A DNA stretch of 29,635 nt from positions 1 through 29,635 of the forward strand of contig JADIIX010000049.1 of the NCBI GenBank assembly GCA_027604505.1. The letters run 5' to 3'. Shown here piece by piece: positions 8,905 through 20,222 of the stretch. Below the pieces are notes generated by a model that made no database searches, was not told the origin of the DNA, and saw only the letters and a program-made list of their open reading frames with translations. The first letter of the stretch is position 1; each line of letters opens with the position of its first letter. Position numbers and translations under genes: made by a program. This stretch comes from Gonapodya sp. JEL0774. Taxonomy: Eukaryota; Monoblepharomycota; Monoblepharidomycetes; Monoblepharidales; Gonapodyaceae.

Positions 8905-10947
8905 CTAGTCTTCGTACTCGCCACCAGAGCTTTCATCCGACGTGACTGCGGTTTCTGCCCCAGCAGAGGAAGTTCTGCCTTCTACGACACTCTTGTTCTT
9001 TTCTCCCTTTGCATCCCACTGATCCCCAATGTCATTATTGTCATTGGTGTTAACAATTACCTCCACTTCCTCATCTTCTGATTCAGCATCATCCTTGACG
9101 ACCCACGTTACACTCAACGGCTTGATACAGCGCCATTCAGCTGCCGCACCTGTTGGAGATAATAAACGATCAAGGGGGAGTGACCACAGATCATCGAAGC
9201 AGAGCAATGTTGATGGGGTAGGTTCGTGGAGGCCAGAGAAACTAAGAATTTCAGGGACAGGGCAGTCATGAACAAGGTTGAACACGGGCACATACTAGGA
9301 GCTTACATGTACAAATTGTTCTTCTGAACACTGCATAGAGCCCACAAAAATTCTGTCACATCAAAATGTGAGTCGATAGAGGTGATGAAATACCACGCAC
9401 CATGCAGCTGCACCGTATCTGCCGACTGGCGAGCCCTTCTGACTTTCAATCCTCCCAGGGTACCAAACTCCCGTATCCCCCACAACCACACATGTCCAAC
9501 AGTCAGAGGTACACTCGCCACGCAGATCCTCGTCCTCATCCCCATCTTCAGACTCTGGTGCATCAAATACCCCACCGAATAAAACCAAACGACCTCGTGC
9601 CGATACAAGTGAAGGAGAAGAGCGAGGGTATATGTGAGGCGGTTTCGCGCCAGCAGAGAGAGAGATAGACGCCGAAGTGCTCTGGCGAAGCTTTGACCAC
9701 TTAAAATCCAGTTCTGGGTGAGGCAGTGCAGAGGTATTCTTAACATCTGGCGTCGTTGAGGTTTCGGAAGGGGTTCGGCTGGAAACAGTCAAAAGCCACA
9801 TGTCGTTGTGAACACGGCCTATGAGCTTGTTACGCGGTTTATCTCGCGGTGTCCGGCCAGGAACCTTCACCACTTCTTTGGTGTAGCCTCCAAACAGCAC
9901 AAATTTCGCTTCCACAAACTGGCCCTTCTCCACTGTCTCGGATAACAATATGAACTGCACCCCTGATCGCGCGGAAGGCTTGTTGTACTGAAACGGTACT
10001 TCGACTTGCCGCCATGCATTGGAAGGAACATAGAAACACCAGAGATCGTCCAGATACGTGGAGGTGCGGCCATCATCATTAAAGCCACCGAACATGAGGA
10101 TGTGATGGTGAAAGTATACCTTTGCACACAAATTTTCAGATGTCTTGTACTGTCCGCTTCACAAGCATCGAATCCTCGCATCTCACCATCCGGTGACCAC
10201 TTCTTGGCGAAGGAGCTTTCACGCCATTCATCTTACTCCACTGCCACGTGCGAGCATCCAACGTCCAAAAATCCTTGTGATGGAAGAATTTGGAGCCCGA
10301 CTTTGAAGAGAATTCGCCGCCGAAGAGGAACAGCTTGCCAGACGGTGTTGCAACCAGTTGATGTGAGGAGCGAGGGGTTGGTGGCGAGGGGGGGCTTAAA
10401 AGTCGCCATTCACCTGACAAGGAGACGAATATGCTTCAGCATTCTTTTGATTGACGATTTCCAGTCCAGGGGGGTGCCAGGGAGGGCAGATGACTCGGCA
10501 GTGCAAGATCCCAACCTTTCACGACATTGAAAACGAGCAGGTCGTTATACATTAGGGTGGTGCTCTTGCCATCAAAAAACTCTCCAGCGAAGAGGATGAC
10601 TTCATCTCCATTAAGAGGATTAGCAACGAACTGAGAGGAAGATCTTGGGGATGGAGCAGCACAAGAGACTGCGTCCACTGTCCCAGAACTGGATATACTC
10701 TGGCAACGGAATTACGTGCAATGCGGGTTGTGCGAAAAGTTTTAGTCGTGCTTCGTACCTGTGCCTCTAATCCCCTAACAATCGCTTCCAAATCCTGTCC
10801 ATCATCACTCCACTCGTCCGAATCGTCACCCGTAACCTTTTTCCGAGCCTTGCGCTCTTCTTTGCGGGCTGCTTTCTCTGATACTTTCGTGGCATCACGC
10901 GCCTTGGCAGATGGATCCTTCTTTCGTCTTTTATCACGCTTTCCCAT
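8905..10947 (-). CDS. KEL3: Kelch-repeat protein, KLHDC4 / Kel3 family
   Basis: Six exons: 10947..10759, 10699..10516, 10413..10187, 10119..9401, 9330..9307 and 9241..8905 (559 residues). The N-terminus is a lysine-rich tail (MGKRDKRRKKDPSAKARDA) followed by an acidic stretch, as in KLHDC4. Kelch blades follow: VILFAGEFFDGKST, LFLFGGEFSSKSGSKFFHHK, SPRSGHRM with HHHILMFGGFNDDGRTSTYL, FVLFGGYTKE, and LVLFGGVFDAPESEDGDEDE. A last blade is completed across a 24-nt microexon (NNLYI then FSGLHE). The C-terminal tail is acidic (ESEDEEVEVIV, SDESSGGEYED). Family members are poorly understood; the propeller is presumed to bind a protein partner. It faces the acyltransferase gene across 107 bp. Confidence 0.9.
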
Positions 10948-11054
10948 TATTCTGTGATGCTGGAGGAGCTGTGGTCACCCCGATCAATGACAGGGAATGC
11001 AAATATATTGAATTACTTCACACCTTCCAAATTCATTTCCAACGAAGATCTCCC
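10948..11054. promoter_or_regulatory. Divergent promoter, KEL3 / acyltransferase
   Basis: The 107 bp between the two start codons must hold both 5' control regions. I see no clear core element. The acyltransferase frame stays open upstream to an ATG at 10911, inside KEL3, but the ATG at 11055 gives the shorter overlap-free model. Confidence 0.4.
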
Positions 11055-12973
11055 ATGTCAGACGCACAAAACGGGATCCTTCTCACCAGCTCTGGATCCT
11101 CGCTCCCGAGAACAGGCCAAACTCGAAGGATGAGTGCTGCATCCCTACAGTTTGTGGAATCGGCATACCCACCATCCATGCCAGTAAGTGTTGGGATATT
11201 GGTGACCTCCCAATGCTCCTTTACCCGTTCGTGGCTGAAGCCACCTCGTTTCCTTGCATTGCATTGCACAGCATCCGGTATCGTTTCTGTGCTTTTGGTT
11301 CGATGCCACTCCACCAACCGTGAAAGCAGTTCAAAGCACTATGAAGAAGTGGACAGAAAAACAGTTTAGGGCACGTGCGGTGCTTGAGAGGTCGGAATCT
11401 GGCGAATACTATTGGGTCGAAGTCGCCATCGATATCACAAAGTGAGGATGACTACAGTTTTTATTGAATGCGTTCGGCAAATAAAGTGACATGAATGCTT
11501 TACTGCAGACACGTTCACGTTGTGGAGGTTTCCTCTGAAAAGGAGCTTTGGAACTACATCCACAGCATCTTGTACCGGCCATTCCCTAGCGACCGTCCAC
11601 TCTGGGCCTCGGATTTCATCGTAAACAAAGGAGTTGGACGCTCCCTTGTTATTAATAGCGCTCATCACGGGCTTGCAGACGGACCGAGTACAGTGGTGTC
11701 ACTGCTAGATGTCCTCACAGCACCAGATGGAACCCGGCTTTCTCTACCTGGAATGGACCAAAAACGTGCCTCGAAAATACCAGAACAGAGTGTATTGTCG
11801 TCCATCGGAACGGCGATATGGTCTGTTTGGAATTTCGCTCAAGGCTTTGTGAACTCAACGGCTTTGCTGTTTACGCAGGACAGCAGGACTGTGCTCAAAA
11901 CTGCGGTGCGTTTTGTCAAAGCAAGTTCAACCATCAACCGTTTTTGAGCTGTCAAGATCGTTTGTTTACTTACTTAGACGTGGCCATATGAAACTTACAA
12001 GCCCGACTTTCAAATCACCGAGCTGTCGCCGGTATCAGTCGAATACGTCAAAGCGATACGATCGTCTTTGCTCAAAAGGAATGGAGTCTCTGCTTCAATT
12101 CATGATGTCGTCTACTCGGTGATTGTGGGTGATTATGGCGTATTGCGGCGAAGCAGAACGGTCCACAGTCCATTCCTTCTTTCCCCAGTCTCGCGCCATT
12201 ATAAAGTACATCTCCAAGCATCCGATTCCCGGTGAAAGTCCATCTCAGCTACGTGTGCTGAGCCTGGCGGCACTTCCGAAAGGTGGTCGTGCGGAGGACG
12301 ATTTCATCGGCAACGCGTGGGGAATTGTTTCGCTGACAGTGGCCACCGGAGTGTCCGCTGTTGAAACACTGATCGATGCTGCGCAGCTCAACGCTGGCGC
12401 CAAGTACAGATGCACGTGTTTCATTGATGTCCAGCAGCCCCTCACGTTCACCCTCCTCACGTTTTTTTTTTGATCAGATGATGCTTATCATTCTCGGCGA
12501 AGTATTGAGACAGGGGCGCAACTCTTCGGATATCGAGGAGCCTCCGCCCTCTCGGCAAAAACCGTAACAGGACATACCTGCCTGTTTACCAATGGTGAGC
12601 ACTCTGCAGCAAGCTTTTCGTGGACAAAATTGACTCTGCGTACATCTGGCTTTCTCTTTTGTGCTTTCGTGCCAGTACCGCTCTTCACGGGCCCCGTGGA
12701 ATTCGGAGGATGCACAGTGTCTGGAATGGGGGCAGTCATTACACCTGTCATGACATCAGGTGAGTATAAGAGAACTAAAGAAAGGGGTGCTCAAGTGGAA
12801 CCCGCTTATATCTACTTACACTTCTCGAAGTTGTGGCTACATCGTACAACGGTCGGCTGGGAATCAATCTTCATCTCCCGAAGAGTGTTTCGGGTGAGGA
12901 ATTTGCTGATGTGGTGCTCAAGGACTTCGAGCAACTCGGTAGAGAACTTCAAGTCGACGTGCCGATCATTTAA
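11055..12973 (+). CDS. WS/DGAT-like O-acyltransferase (HHxxxDG condensation fold)
   Basis: Eight exons fit: 11055-11183, 11272-11441, 11509-11905, 11978-12139, 12189-12403, 12503-12594, 12676-12759 and 12831-12973, giving 463 residues, near the usual size of this family. Members join a fatty acyl group to an alcohol or diacylglycerol. The catalytic motif HHGLADG is at His152-His153 to Asp157-Gly158, preceded by RPLWASDFIV. The C-terminal domain follows in the expected order: LRVLSLAAL, IGNAWGIVSL, LSAKTVTGHTCLFTNVP and SYNGRLGINLHLP. The junction 12404-12502 is the weak point. The frame-keeping acceptor at 12502 is poor, while a stronger poly-T acceptor ending at 12480 would break the frame. 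Either this region is unusually spliced or it carries a small lesion. Substrates are not predictable. Confidence 0.8.
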
Positions 12974-13164
12974 GGTTAAAAACGTGACTTTTAAGATTTA
13001 GTACTTTCATTCATGTGGGAGAGAATCTGGATAGTGATGATTGGCACACGTTGATTGTGGAAATAAGATTGAGGAAGACGCGGTTGTTGGGAGACAGGAA
13101 GGACGATATCGATATCTAATGTAATGTAATGTACTATTTACAACCCCGTAACAGAAAATATTGT

Positions 13165-14412
13165 TCACAAAAAGTCTCTCTTTTTCGCGGTTCGGTGGTA
13201 TGGCATGAGCTTCCATTCCGTATCCGCATCCGTGAGCTCGACAGTGCCTATTCGGATCTCGTACACTTTGGAATCGAACGAAGAGAAGAACTCTCTCGTC
13301 AGTCATTGAGACTGGACGACAACTGGATTGTGAACTCACATTTCATCTCGAAGCGAGGACCGACTTCGGCCAACTTGACGTCATTGCCAGCTTTGTGGAA
13401 GACGTGATGTCTGGTGGCACCAAGAGTGTGTTTGAGATAAAAGAGGGAAGGCGCATCACGTTCAGACTGAAATTGACGACATACCTGAACGACACAAAGT
13501 CACTCTTGTTCGCGAAGGTAAGAACCCTCTTGCTATCGTCCTTGGGCACGGGGAACAGGTACTTGAGAATGCTCTCAACCCTCTTTCCAAGTTTGGAGGA
13601 AAAATTATCGAAAATCAGGTGTGGGTACTGTTCAGAAACGGTTCCGGGATCGGGAACGTCGTGTCTCAGCACCACGTCGTGCAACGTGAAGTATGCCGTC
13701 GGGCCATAAGGGAAGTGGGAGACAATAAGTCCGTCGGGCTTCCCCCTGTGCTCATGTACGACAATCAAGTCCGTCACATCATTGTTGCGACATGCGTCCG
13801 CCAGTTCCTTCATAACATAACCACCACGATTGATGCGCTGCGAATTAGGAAACACGAGGCGGAGCTCCTTTGCGAACTGCTGCAGCCGCGAAGATGGGTC
13901 ACGGGAGGTGGTGATGAGAACTTTGGGATCTCGCATTCCAGCGCGGGCGTATTCGTCGTCGATGTGGGATGTTGGTTCTGTGTTCATGAAAGATTGAGTT
14001 GCCGTTGGTTCCAATCCGACCACCATAGACCACGCCAGGGGGATTAAGGATTACACAGACATATGGAAATCTCGTGCAAAGCCAAGTTGTGTGAGTTGAA
14101 ACGTACCATCCATGTCCTCGTCGAACATCATGTCCTTTTGCAACTGTGCTCCCCCCTCCTTCAAGTCTGCCGGTAGACGCTTCCCATCTGAGCGTAAATT
14201 CGTTGACATGCACGTAAGAAATAATAAAATACATCCGGTACGACGAGAGGAAAGTGTCAGAGTGAGCCGATTGGTGATTGTGCAAAATGAATACCCTCAC
14301 CACTGATGGCTTCCCGCAATCGCCGTTTCCGGTCAAAAATGGCTTTCTCTTTATCTTCCAGTGCCTTCCTGTATAGATACTCTCGTCGTAACCGCGTTTG
14401 TCGGCGAATCAT
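13165..14412 (-). CDS. IMP4: U3 snoRNP protein Imp4 (Brix domain)
   Basis: Five exons: 14412..14301, 14187..14107, 13977..13485, 13410..13340 and 13265..13165 (285 residues), all phases consistent. Imp4 with Imp3 and Mpp10 holds U3 snoRNA on pre-18S rRNA in the nucleolar SSU processome. The start [18 protein letters not shown] is the basic N-terminal helix of the family. The Brix domain runs from about residue 83 ([14 protein letters not shown]) through [33 protein letters not shown] and [15 protein letters not shown] to [20 protein letters not shown], and the protein closes with the family's [11 protein letters not shown]. The length is normal and nothing is missing. It is divergent from the coiled-coil gene (127 bp) and convergent with the acyltransferase gene. 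Confidence 0.96.
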
Positions 14413-14539
14413 TGCTTTATGTGTGCTTGATCGGGGTGTGAGATATGGAATGAGAAAGCTCGCCGTTCTGTGGTCACAGGCATGGTCCACTCAACGAGCT
14501 CACGTCGATTGTTCATACCGCAATCCATCACCCCCGTCC
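14413..14539. promoter_or_regulatory. Divergent promoter, IMP4 / coiled-coil gene
   Basis: A 127-bp gap lies between the outward-facing ATGs at 14412 and 14540. No recognisable element was found beyond the arrangement itself. Confidence 0.4.
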
Positions 14540-17273
14540 ATGCAGTCCGACACCGCTCATCCCTCTAATCCGCCTTTACTTTCGCAAAACGTTGCAAACC
14601 CCGCGTCGGCACCGGCAATGGCGCCAGCGCAGGAGGATGAGGATCCTCTCCGCTTGGCGCTTGCACTTATCGAAAGTCTCCGGGCCGAAAACGAACTGTA
14701 CCAGATCAATTTCAATAAGGTGTGCCGCGGTGGACTTCTTCTGCTGTCTGCTCAGGACAAGTTCCATTGGGCGGAGTGTTGACCGCGCGTCTCGTACTTC
14801 TTCGTTTCCAGCTTCGGACGGCCCATGAAGAGCTTCAGGATGCCTTTGCATCACTGTCACAGGAAAAAGAGGATGCGATTGTGGAAAAGGTGGTTTAGAT
14901 GACGCTGCAGAAGTAGAGAAAACATTGCACTGAACAACGACCCTTGACTTCAATCACATGCTGTCAGAGGAACATGGAAGACGCCAAATGCGAGCAGGAT
15001 ATTCAAAATAGAATCAAACTGGACGAAAAGACGAGGGAGATTGAAGACTTAAAGGCTGCTTTGAATGATGGACGGAGGTGAGCTTTCACGTCTTCGTGAG
15101 AGATTGCTTGACAATCAGAGACAATCATGCCCTCGCTCCGCAGAGATGAGGAGGTCCTCCGACAACGGTTCTCACGTGAGTGGGAGGACACTCACAAACG
15201 ACGAACGAAAGTATTGGAGGGCGAAGTTGAGAGCTATCGTTCCTCGCTAAATGCACTGCGGAAGGAACACGAGATGCTCAAAGTCGAGCTCGAGCAGCAG
15301 GTATTTTCTAGAGTTGTTTCAGTTCACCACATGACAGCTACACTGGCCAGAGCTCTTTAGCAATCCGAATATGCAATGAATCTTGAGCATATTAGAACAC
15401 GCCAAGACCAAGAGACCCGGGAGTTCGAATCCAAGATCATGTCGTTGCAAGAAAATTTGAGTGAGATGAGCCAATTGGCACTGCTGGAGAGCGAATAGTG
15501 ATTGACATTACTCGTTACAGTGGCAATATCGGATACTGAGCGGTTGCGGGTGTATCAGCGTGAAAACAATGAACTGCAGATTCGCTATAGGAACCTATTA
15601 TCGGAAAATGAAGAGTTGAGGCAAGTTTCGTCCCTGTGTTCGTCAGGACAAATATCCAACTGCTCTTTCCAGAGCTCTAAAGGAAGCGGCGGTACTTGAA
15701 TGTACTTCTGTCGATCGTCTCAACAACCGACGGCTTGCTGAGGAACAGGCCAACTCAAGACATTTGGATCAGGAAGTTCAAGAATTGAAGGGTCGGATCA
15801 AGCTGCTCGAAGCGGAATACGAGGCCACGGCAAAGGCTCTCGAACTCTGCAAAGAGGAAAGAGATAGAGTAACAAAGGAGGTGGAAGGCCTAAAATTGAA
15901 GAGTGAAGAAGCGTCGCATCGTTTTGCGTGAGTCCTGTGAACTGCCAATGTAAACAGCCTTGACATCTATTCAACCATGCCATTCACCTCAACGTACCGT
16001 CATCCATATGTCTCTCGGACCAGCGTGGAGATTGAGGACATAAAACTGACAGCTCTGAAGGAACGACAGCAGGTGGAGCAAGCTGCCGCCGGTGTTAGGC
16101 AGCGATTGCGGGAAATGGAAAGGTGGCTCTCAACGTCAACGATTTGGGTCAAAAATGCTTCTAACTGACCTTCGCGCTCAGCTCTGCCAAAACGTCAGAG
16201 AACCGTCTCGTAGATCTTCGACTTCAGCTGAGTACCTCTGAACGAGAACATCTGGAGAGACTAAAAGCAGTTGTTCAAGAGGAGCGTGCGAAACGTGATG
16301 TAGTGGAAGAGGACAAGCAGACGGTGATTGGACATGTTGGAAGCGCTCCTCGTGACAGGAACCTGACTGTGCTCTGTTTAATAGGCAGAAAAGAAAATCG
16401 CCGCTCTGGAGAGAGCATCGGCTGAAATGGAGGCGAGGGATGCGCTTTTGATTAAGGAGCAGCGAGAAGTGAGTTGAGGGCTTGTATCTCTGAGTTTGAC
16501 TTTATCGCGTCTGGAGCTAATCGCACATCGCAGGAACTTTCTCGATTGCGATCATCGCTCTCGAAAACCTCCGAGCAACTCGCAGCTCTCGAGCTGCAGG
16601 CGCGAGATCTGCGAAGTGCGAACAACCGACTCGAAGGATCCGCGAAAGAGTCGAGGCAAACTGACGAAGAGAGGAGAGCTCGAATTGTTGAGCTGGAAGA
16701 AGAATTGGATTCGGAGAGAAAAGCAGAAGAGGCTCTACGGTGGGTTCATGTTGAGTTACAATTGCCGTTCCATCTGTGACAACATGTGCGTTCGATACTC
16801 ATAGGAACAAGATCGCCGCTCTGGAGTCTACAATTCAATCATTCCAAAACGAAAGTCTCGTTAGTGCACAGGAGGACAATAAGTTGCAACTCGGCTGGGC
16901 ACATGAGCGGGCTCATATGCAGAGACAGCTTTCCGTGCTTCGAACAGACAATGAATCACTGGCTGACAAGATGTCGGAGGTTGTGGCCACGTTTGACAAG
17001 GTAAGCGGTCACATACCACAATCATCCACGGATTTTATTGACTCCCCTTGTATACGCTCGCGACAGCATCACGCACTGTTCAAGACCAAGTATGCCGAAT
17101 TAAAGAAACGCTTGAAGTCTGTCTCGACCCAGTGCGAAAGCCTGCGGATTGAACGAGACGGCCTAGCACGGGAACTAGCGGCACAGGCAACCCGAGCTCG
17201 GGAGCGGGAGATGGAGCAAGAGCGGAATCGGACGAAGTTCCTCTCGATGCTTCAGGAGCAAGTCGCCGTCTGA
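14540..17273 (+). CDS. Long coiled-coil protein, function unknown
   Basis: Thirteen exons: 14540-14719, 14812-14889, 14968-15077, 15144-15300, 15361-15460, 15521-15620, 15673-15927, 16024-16122, 16182-16323, 16385-16468, 16534-16739, 16805-17000 and 17067-17273 (637 residues, every phase consistent). The first 40 or so residues are Pro/Ala/Ser-rich and probably disordered. From LRLALALIESLRAENELYQ to the end the chain is almost continuous heptad-like sequence rich in E, K, R, Q and L, for example LRQRFSREWEDTHKRRTKVL, RIVELEEELDSERKAEEALR and YAELKKRLKSVSTQCESLR. I see no globular domain, motor, transmembrane segment or signal peptide. It resembles structural or tethering coiled-coil proteins in general, and I cannot assign a family. 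The intron 15621-15672 starts with GC instead of GT. Confidence 0.85.
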
Positions 17274-17364
17274 AACAAAAGTTTTGTGAGATCCCCAAAT
17301 TTTGCACAGTTGTATATACATTTCATTCGTATCATATTTACATTAATGACCTTATGATGTAACG

Positions 17365-19138
17365 TTATGGAGATGTGGATCGCGCAACCGGAAGATATGA
17401 GTCGAAGAGGTCTTCCTCGTCAGACTCGTAGGCGATGCCGTACGGGTTAACTCGCTCTCTTTTCATGATGTCGACTTCTTCTTGATCCTCGGTAGAGCGG
17501 AGAGCTTTGCGGCGAGCCACTTCGTCGACAGGAATCTGCGAAGGAGTGTGAAACTATCAGAGAGCGAGTCGGATTCAACAAATTGATCGTGAAAAACTGA
17601 CCCAGTCGAACTCATCTTCCTGCTCTTGGTACTCCTTGTTCTCACTAATCTCCGTAAAATCTGAAACGTTTGCAGTATCAAGAACTGATCCAAAACTGTA
17701 GAATGATTATCCCACGAAGTTGATTACTTACCTGGTCTAAATGCGCTCCAATTCTCCGGGGTGTTGGGTTCCCATATCAAAATCTTGTCTTGTTTGGCAA
17801 CAGACGCAATGATGGGCCTATAGGGATGCAACTTAACACACGTGAAAATGATGAGTGCCCTTCGAAATCAGCACCTCACCGCGACCGACACGACTTACAT
17901 CAAAATCGACCAGCCCGCCCGCCGCGTAATTTCCATCGAGCTTGCTCACCAACGTCACGACCTCTCCGTCCGGGTCCGGCACGCGATACCATATGAAAAT
18001 CTGGTGTTTTGCAGCGTTCCCACCGATAACGTAGTCACCATCATTGGTAATTCGACAACCGGCCCACTGCCCGCGGTCGATGTCGTCTCGGAATCGGATC
18101 TCTTCGTCCCAATCGGGAGTGCCTGATTCGAGGATCGGGAAAACTCGAATGATTTTGTCGGAGGTGTTGGTGCAAAGGTCACTGAATGGATGTGTTTCGT
18201 ATGAGGCGTTATCGCAGTGGTTGATTTAGCCATTTGTTGGTGATGCCATATGGCCTCCTCCACCACACCAACTTACGTTCCCCGTCGGTTGTAGCAGATG
18301 CTCCTAACTTGAACATTTCCCGCTGGTCTTTGAGTGTCGAGAATCTGAGATTTCGTGACCGAGCATTAGTGTAAGAAGACGAAGACGTTGTTGGAGTAAC
18401 AATGAGTCGTACCTTCCAGGACGGAAACTCCATCACCGTCACCGTTCCTTTGGAGCTTCCCAGTGCAACGTGCTCTCCTCGGTGATCGAATGCTGCCACA
18501 TACACAATATCAAACGTGGTGGTGGAAGTCTCGTCTGCTGCTCCAAGGTCGACTGGGGTGGTGCTGGCAGTCATTCGATCAGAATGGGGCTCCCGTTTCA
18601 GTGTGACGTACACAGGAGCCTCGCCAATAGGACAGGCAATGAAAGAGGAGCTAGAATCGATTTTCCAGCGTATGGAATGAATACTTGCCTCTATGTGAGT
18701 AGTCGCCGTACTCACTTGTCTCGGGGATACATCACAGCCATGTTCACGACAGATTGAAAACGGATTGTGCACAGATTGACGCCCTCAACCAAGTCCCAAT
18801 AGATGCAATTCCAATCGGCAGATGCAGTGAGAACATGGAACCCATCGCGAGACCAGCTGTTCGATGGAGGAGATTGATCTTTGGACGAAGAGTTGTCCAA
18901 AAGATCGCAGAAAAAAGACTCACCAGACTGAAGTTATCCGCGCGACATGTCCCACAAGTGTTCGCCTGCAGGTTCTCGTCTCGAGATCCCATATTTCCAG
19001 TTTGCCGTCATCTGATCCAACCGCAAGGTAATTCCCTCTCCGATTGAAAGCGCACTTTGCAGCGTTCAGGGAGGGCAGAGCATGAGTTAGGATTTCTGGG
19101 ATTGCAGCCTCAAACGGGTTGAGAAGCGGTATATTCAT
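17365..19138 (-). CDS. SWD1: COMPASS subunit Swd1 / RBBP5 (WD40)
   Basis: Eight exons: 19138..18924, 18856..18716, 18683..18413, 18344..18277, 18181..17899, 17831..17732, 17660..17602 and 17535..17365 (435 residues). Swd1 is a core WD40 subunit of the Set1/COMPASS histone H3K4 methyltransferase. The chain opens MNIPLLNPFEAAIPEILTHA, then KLEIWDLETR, then SVCWSRDGFHVLTASADWN, which nearly matches human RBBP5 (SVCWSRDG). Further repeats include VAAFDHRGEHVALGSSKGTV, QIFIWYRV and ILIWEPN. The diagnostic ENWSAFRPDF (352-361) is followed by the acidic EISENKEYQEQEDEFDW, the hinge that in RBBP5 contacts partner subunits. The C-terminus is short, as in fungi. It is convergent with the coiled-coil gene (91 bp) and divergent from bL28m. 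Confidence 0.94.
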
Positions 19139-19260
19139 TACAGGCGAATACTGAAGGATGAGTTCGGCATTTCAACGACTGTGGTCACCCTCCATTGGAA
19201 CATTCACCACATTGAACGGACACGACTTCCTAACTGGCATAACTGGCATATCGTTCTCTT
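19139..19260. promoter_or_regulatory. Divergent promoter, SWD1 / bL28m
   Basis: A 122-bp gap lies between the SWD1 ATG (19138) and the candidate bL28m ATG (19261). The only visible feature is a short direct repeat of AACTGGCAT near 19233-19248. Confidence 0.35.
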
Positions 19261-19824
19261 ATGACTTCGCGCGCCAGAGCAGAGTCGCTTGAGTTTCTCA
19301 GGCATCAGGTTCGTCGACTTGTGACCCTTTGTCCCCTGTGAGATCATCTTATTGGTCCTGTCCTCCTCACCCGGTGTCTGTTTCGACTTCTGCACTCTCC
19401 CGCTTCTCAGCTTGGCCACTGGCCTGAACTCTTCAATGGTCACAAAAAGCATATTCCCAATCTTTTTCACGGTGCGAGGACCAGCTCGGGCTCTAAATAT
19501 TCAGAGATGGGCAACCGGAGCAAACGAACCTTCCGTCCCAACATCCACGTGAAACCCCTGTACTCGGAGCTCTTAGAAACCTCCATGACTTTTAGAGTCT
19601 CGGCACGTGCTCTTCGAACGATTGACAAGAAGGGTGGTTTGGACGTTTACCTTCTCACCACCCCCGATAAGCTTATCATGGACCCTCTGGCTCTGGAAGT
19701 AAAGCAGAGGGTAGTGGAACGATACATGAATGTTCAGCGACTTTCAAGTCGGAGTTCTGAGAATGTCACATTCCCTAGTATTAGTCAAGAGCAGTCTGTA
19801 GAACGTGTTGCGATGTCCTCATGA
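19261..19824 (+). CDS. MRPL24: Mitochondrial large-subunit ribosomal protein bL28m
   Basis: The core exon is 19411-19824. It reads NLFHGARTSSGSKYSE, GNRSKRTFRPNI, LYSELLETSMTFRVSARALR and TIDKKGGLDVYLLTTP, the ordered signature of bL28 (bacterial L28, yeast Mrpl24), including the conserved basic KRTFRPN and ALRTID blocks. bL28m sits in the mitoribosome large subunit. A candidate first exon, 19261-19308 (MTSRARAESLEFLRHQ), joins in frame through a 102-nt intron with a GTTCGT donor and a pyrimidine-rich TTCTCAG acceptor, giving 153 residues. That donor is weak, so the N-terminus and targeting presequence are uncertain. The last 35 residues are Ser-rich and not conserved. Confidence 0.87.
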
Positions 19825-20222
19825 CTTTTGCGAAAGCTCTCCCCACTCCTGTACAATAGACACTGTCAACTCTTGCTTTATCTAACGTGCTCCGTGTATG
19901 TGGAGGTCATCGGGCCCGAAGATTCGAACTGCCACATACGCATTACTAAGGGAAAGGGTCTCTGTCCCTTCTCTCTTCCTCTCCTTGTCTGATGGCGGTG
20001 TGTCGCACCATTGAAATTTTCGCTCGACTTGGGTTCGTGGGTTCGTGGTTGTTTGTAAGGTGGACCAGGCAGAGCACGAGCCAGAGGAGCAACCCACTCT
20101 TCGCATCTGGCACTTTTAATTCCAAAACAGCGTGATGGGCGATTTTGTGGAACGGAATCAAGGACTCAATCACGAGGTTTGATCAACTCGCTACAGACCG
20201 TGACGACAAGGTTTAAATCATC
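19825..20222. other. Intergenic, no gene recognised
   Basis: This is the 398 bp between the bL28m stop and the next start codon. Frames on both strands are short and show no family motif. It presumably carries the bL28m 3' end and the promoter of the following gene. Confidence 0.5.

Noticed and set aside
10006-10530. 174-residue + strand frame
   Set aside because: It is antisense to well-supported KEL3 exons, so it is a shadow frame.
10911-11054. Upstream in-frame ATG that would extend the acyltransferase into KEL3
   Set aside because: The extra 48 residues are unlike the family N-terminus and would overlap the KEL3 coding region on the other strand.
19880-19940. GTTCGAATC on the minus strand resembling a tRNA B box
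   Set aside because: No matching A box or cloverleaf was found upstream.
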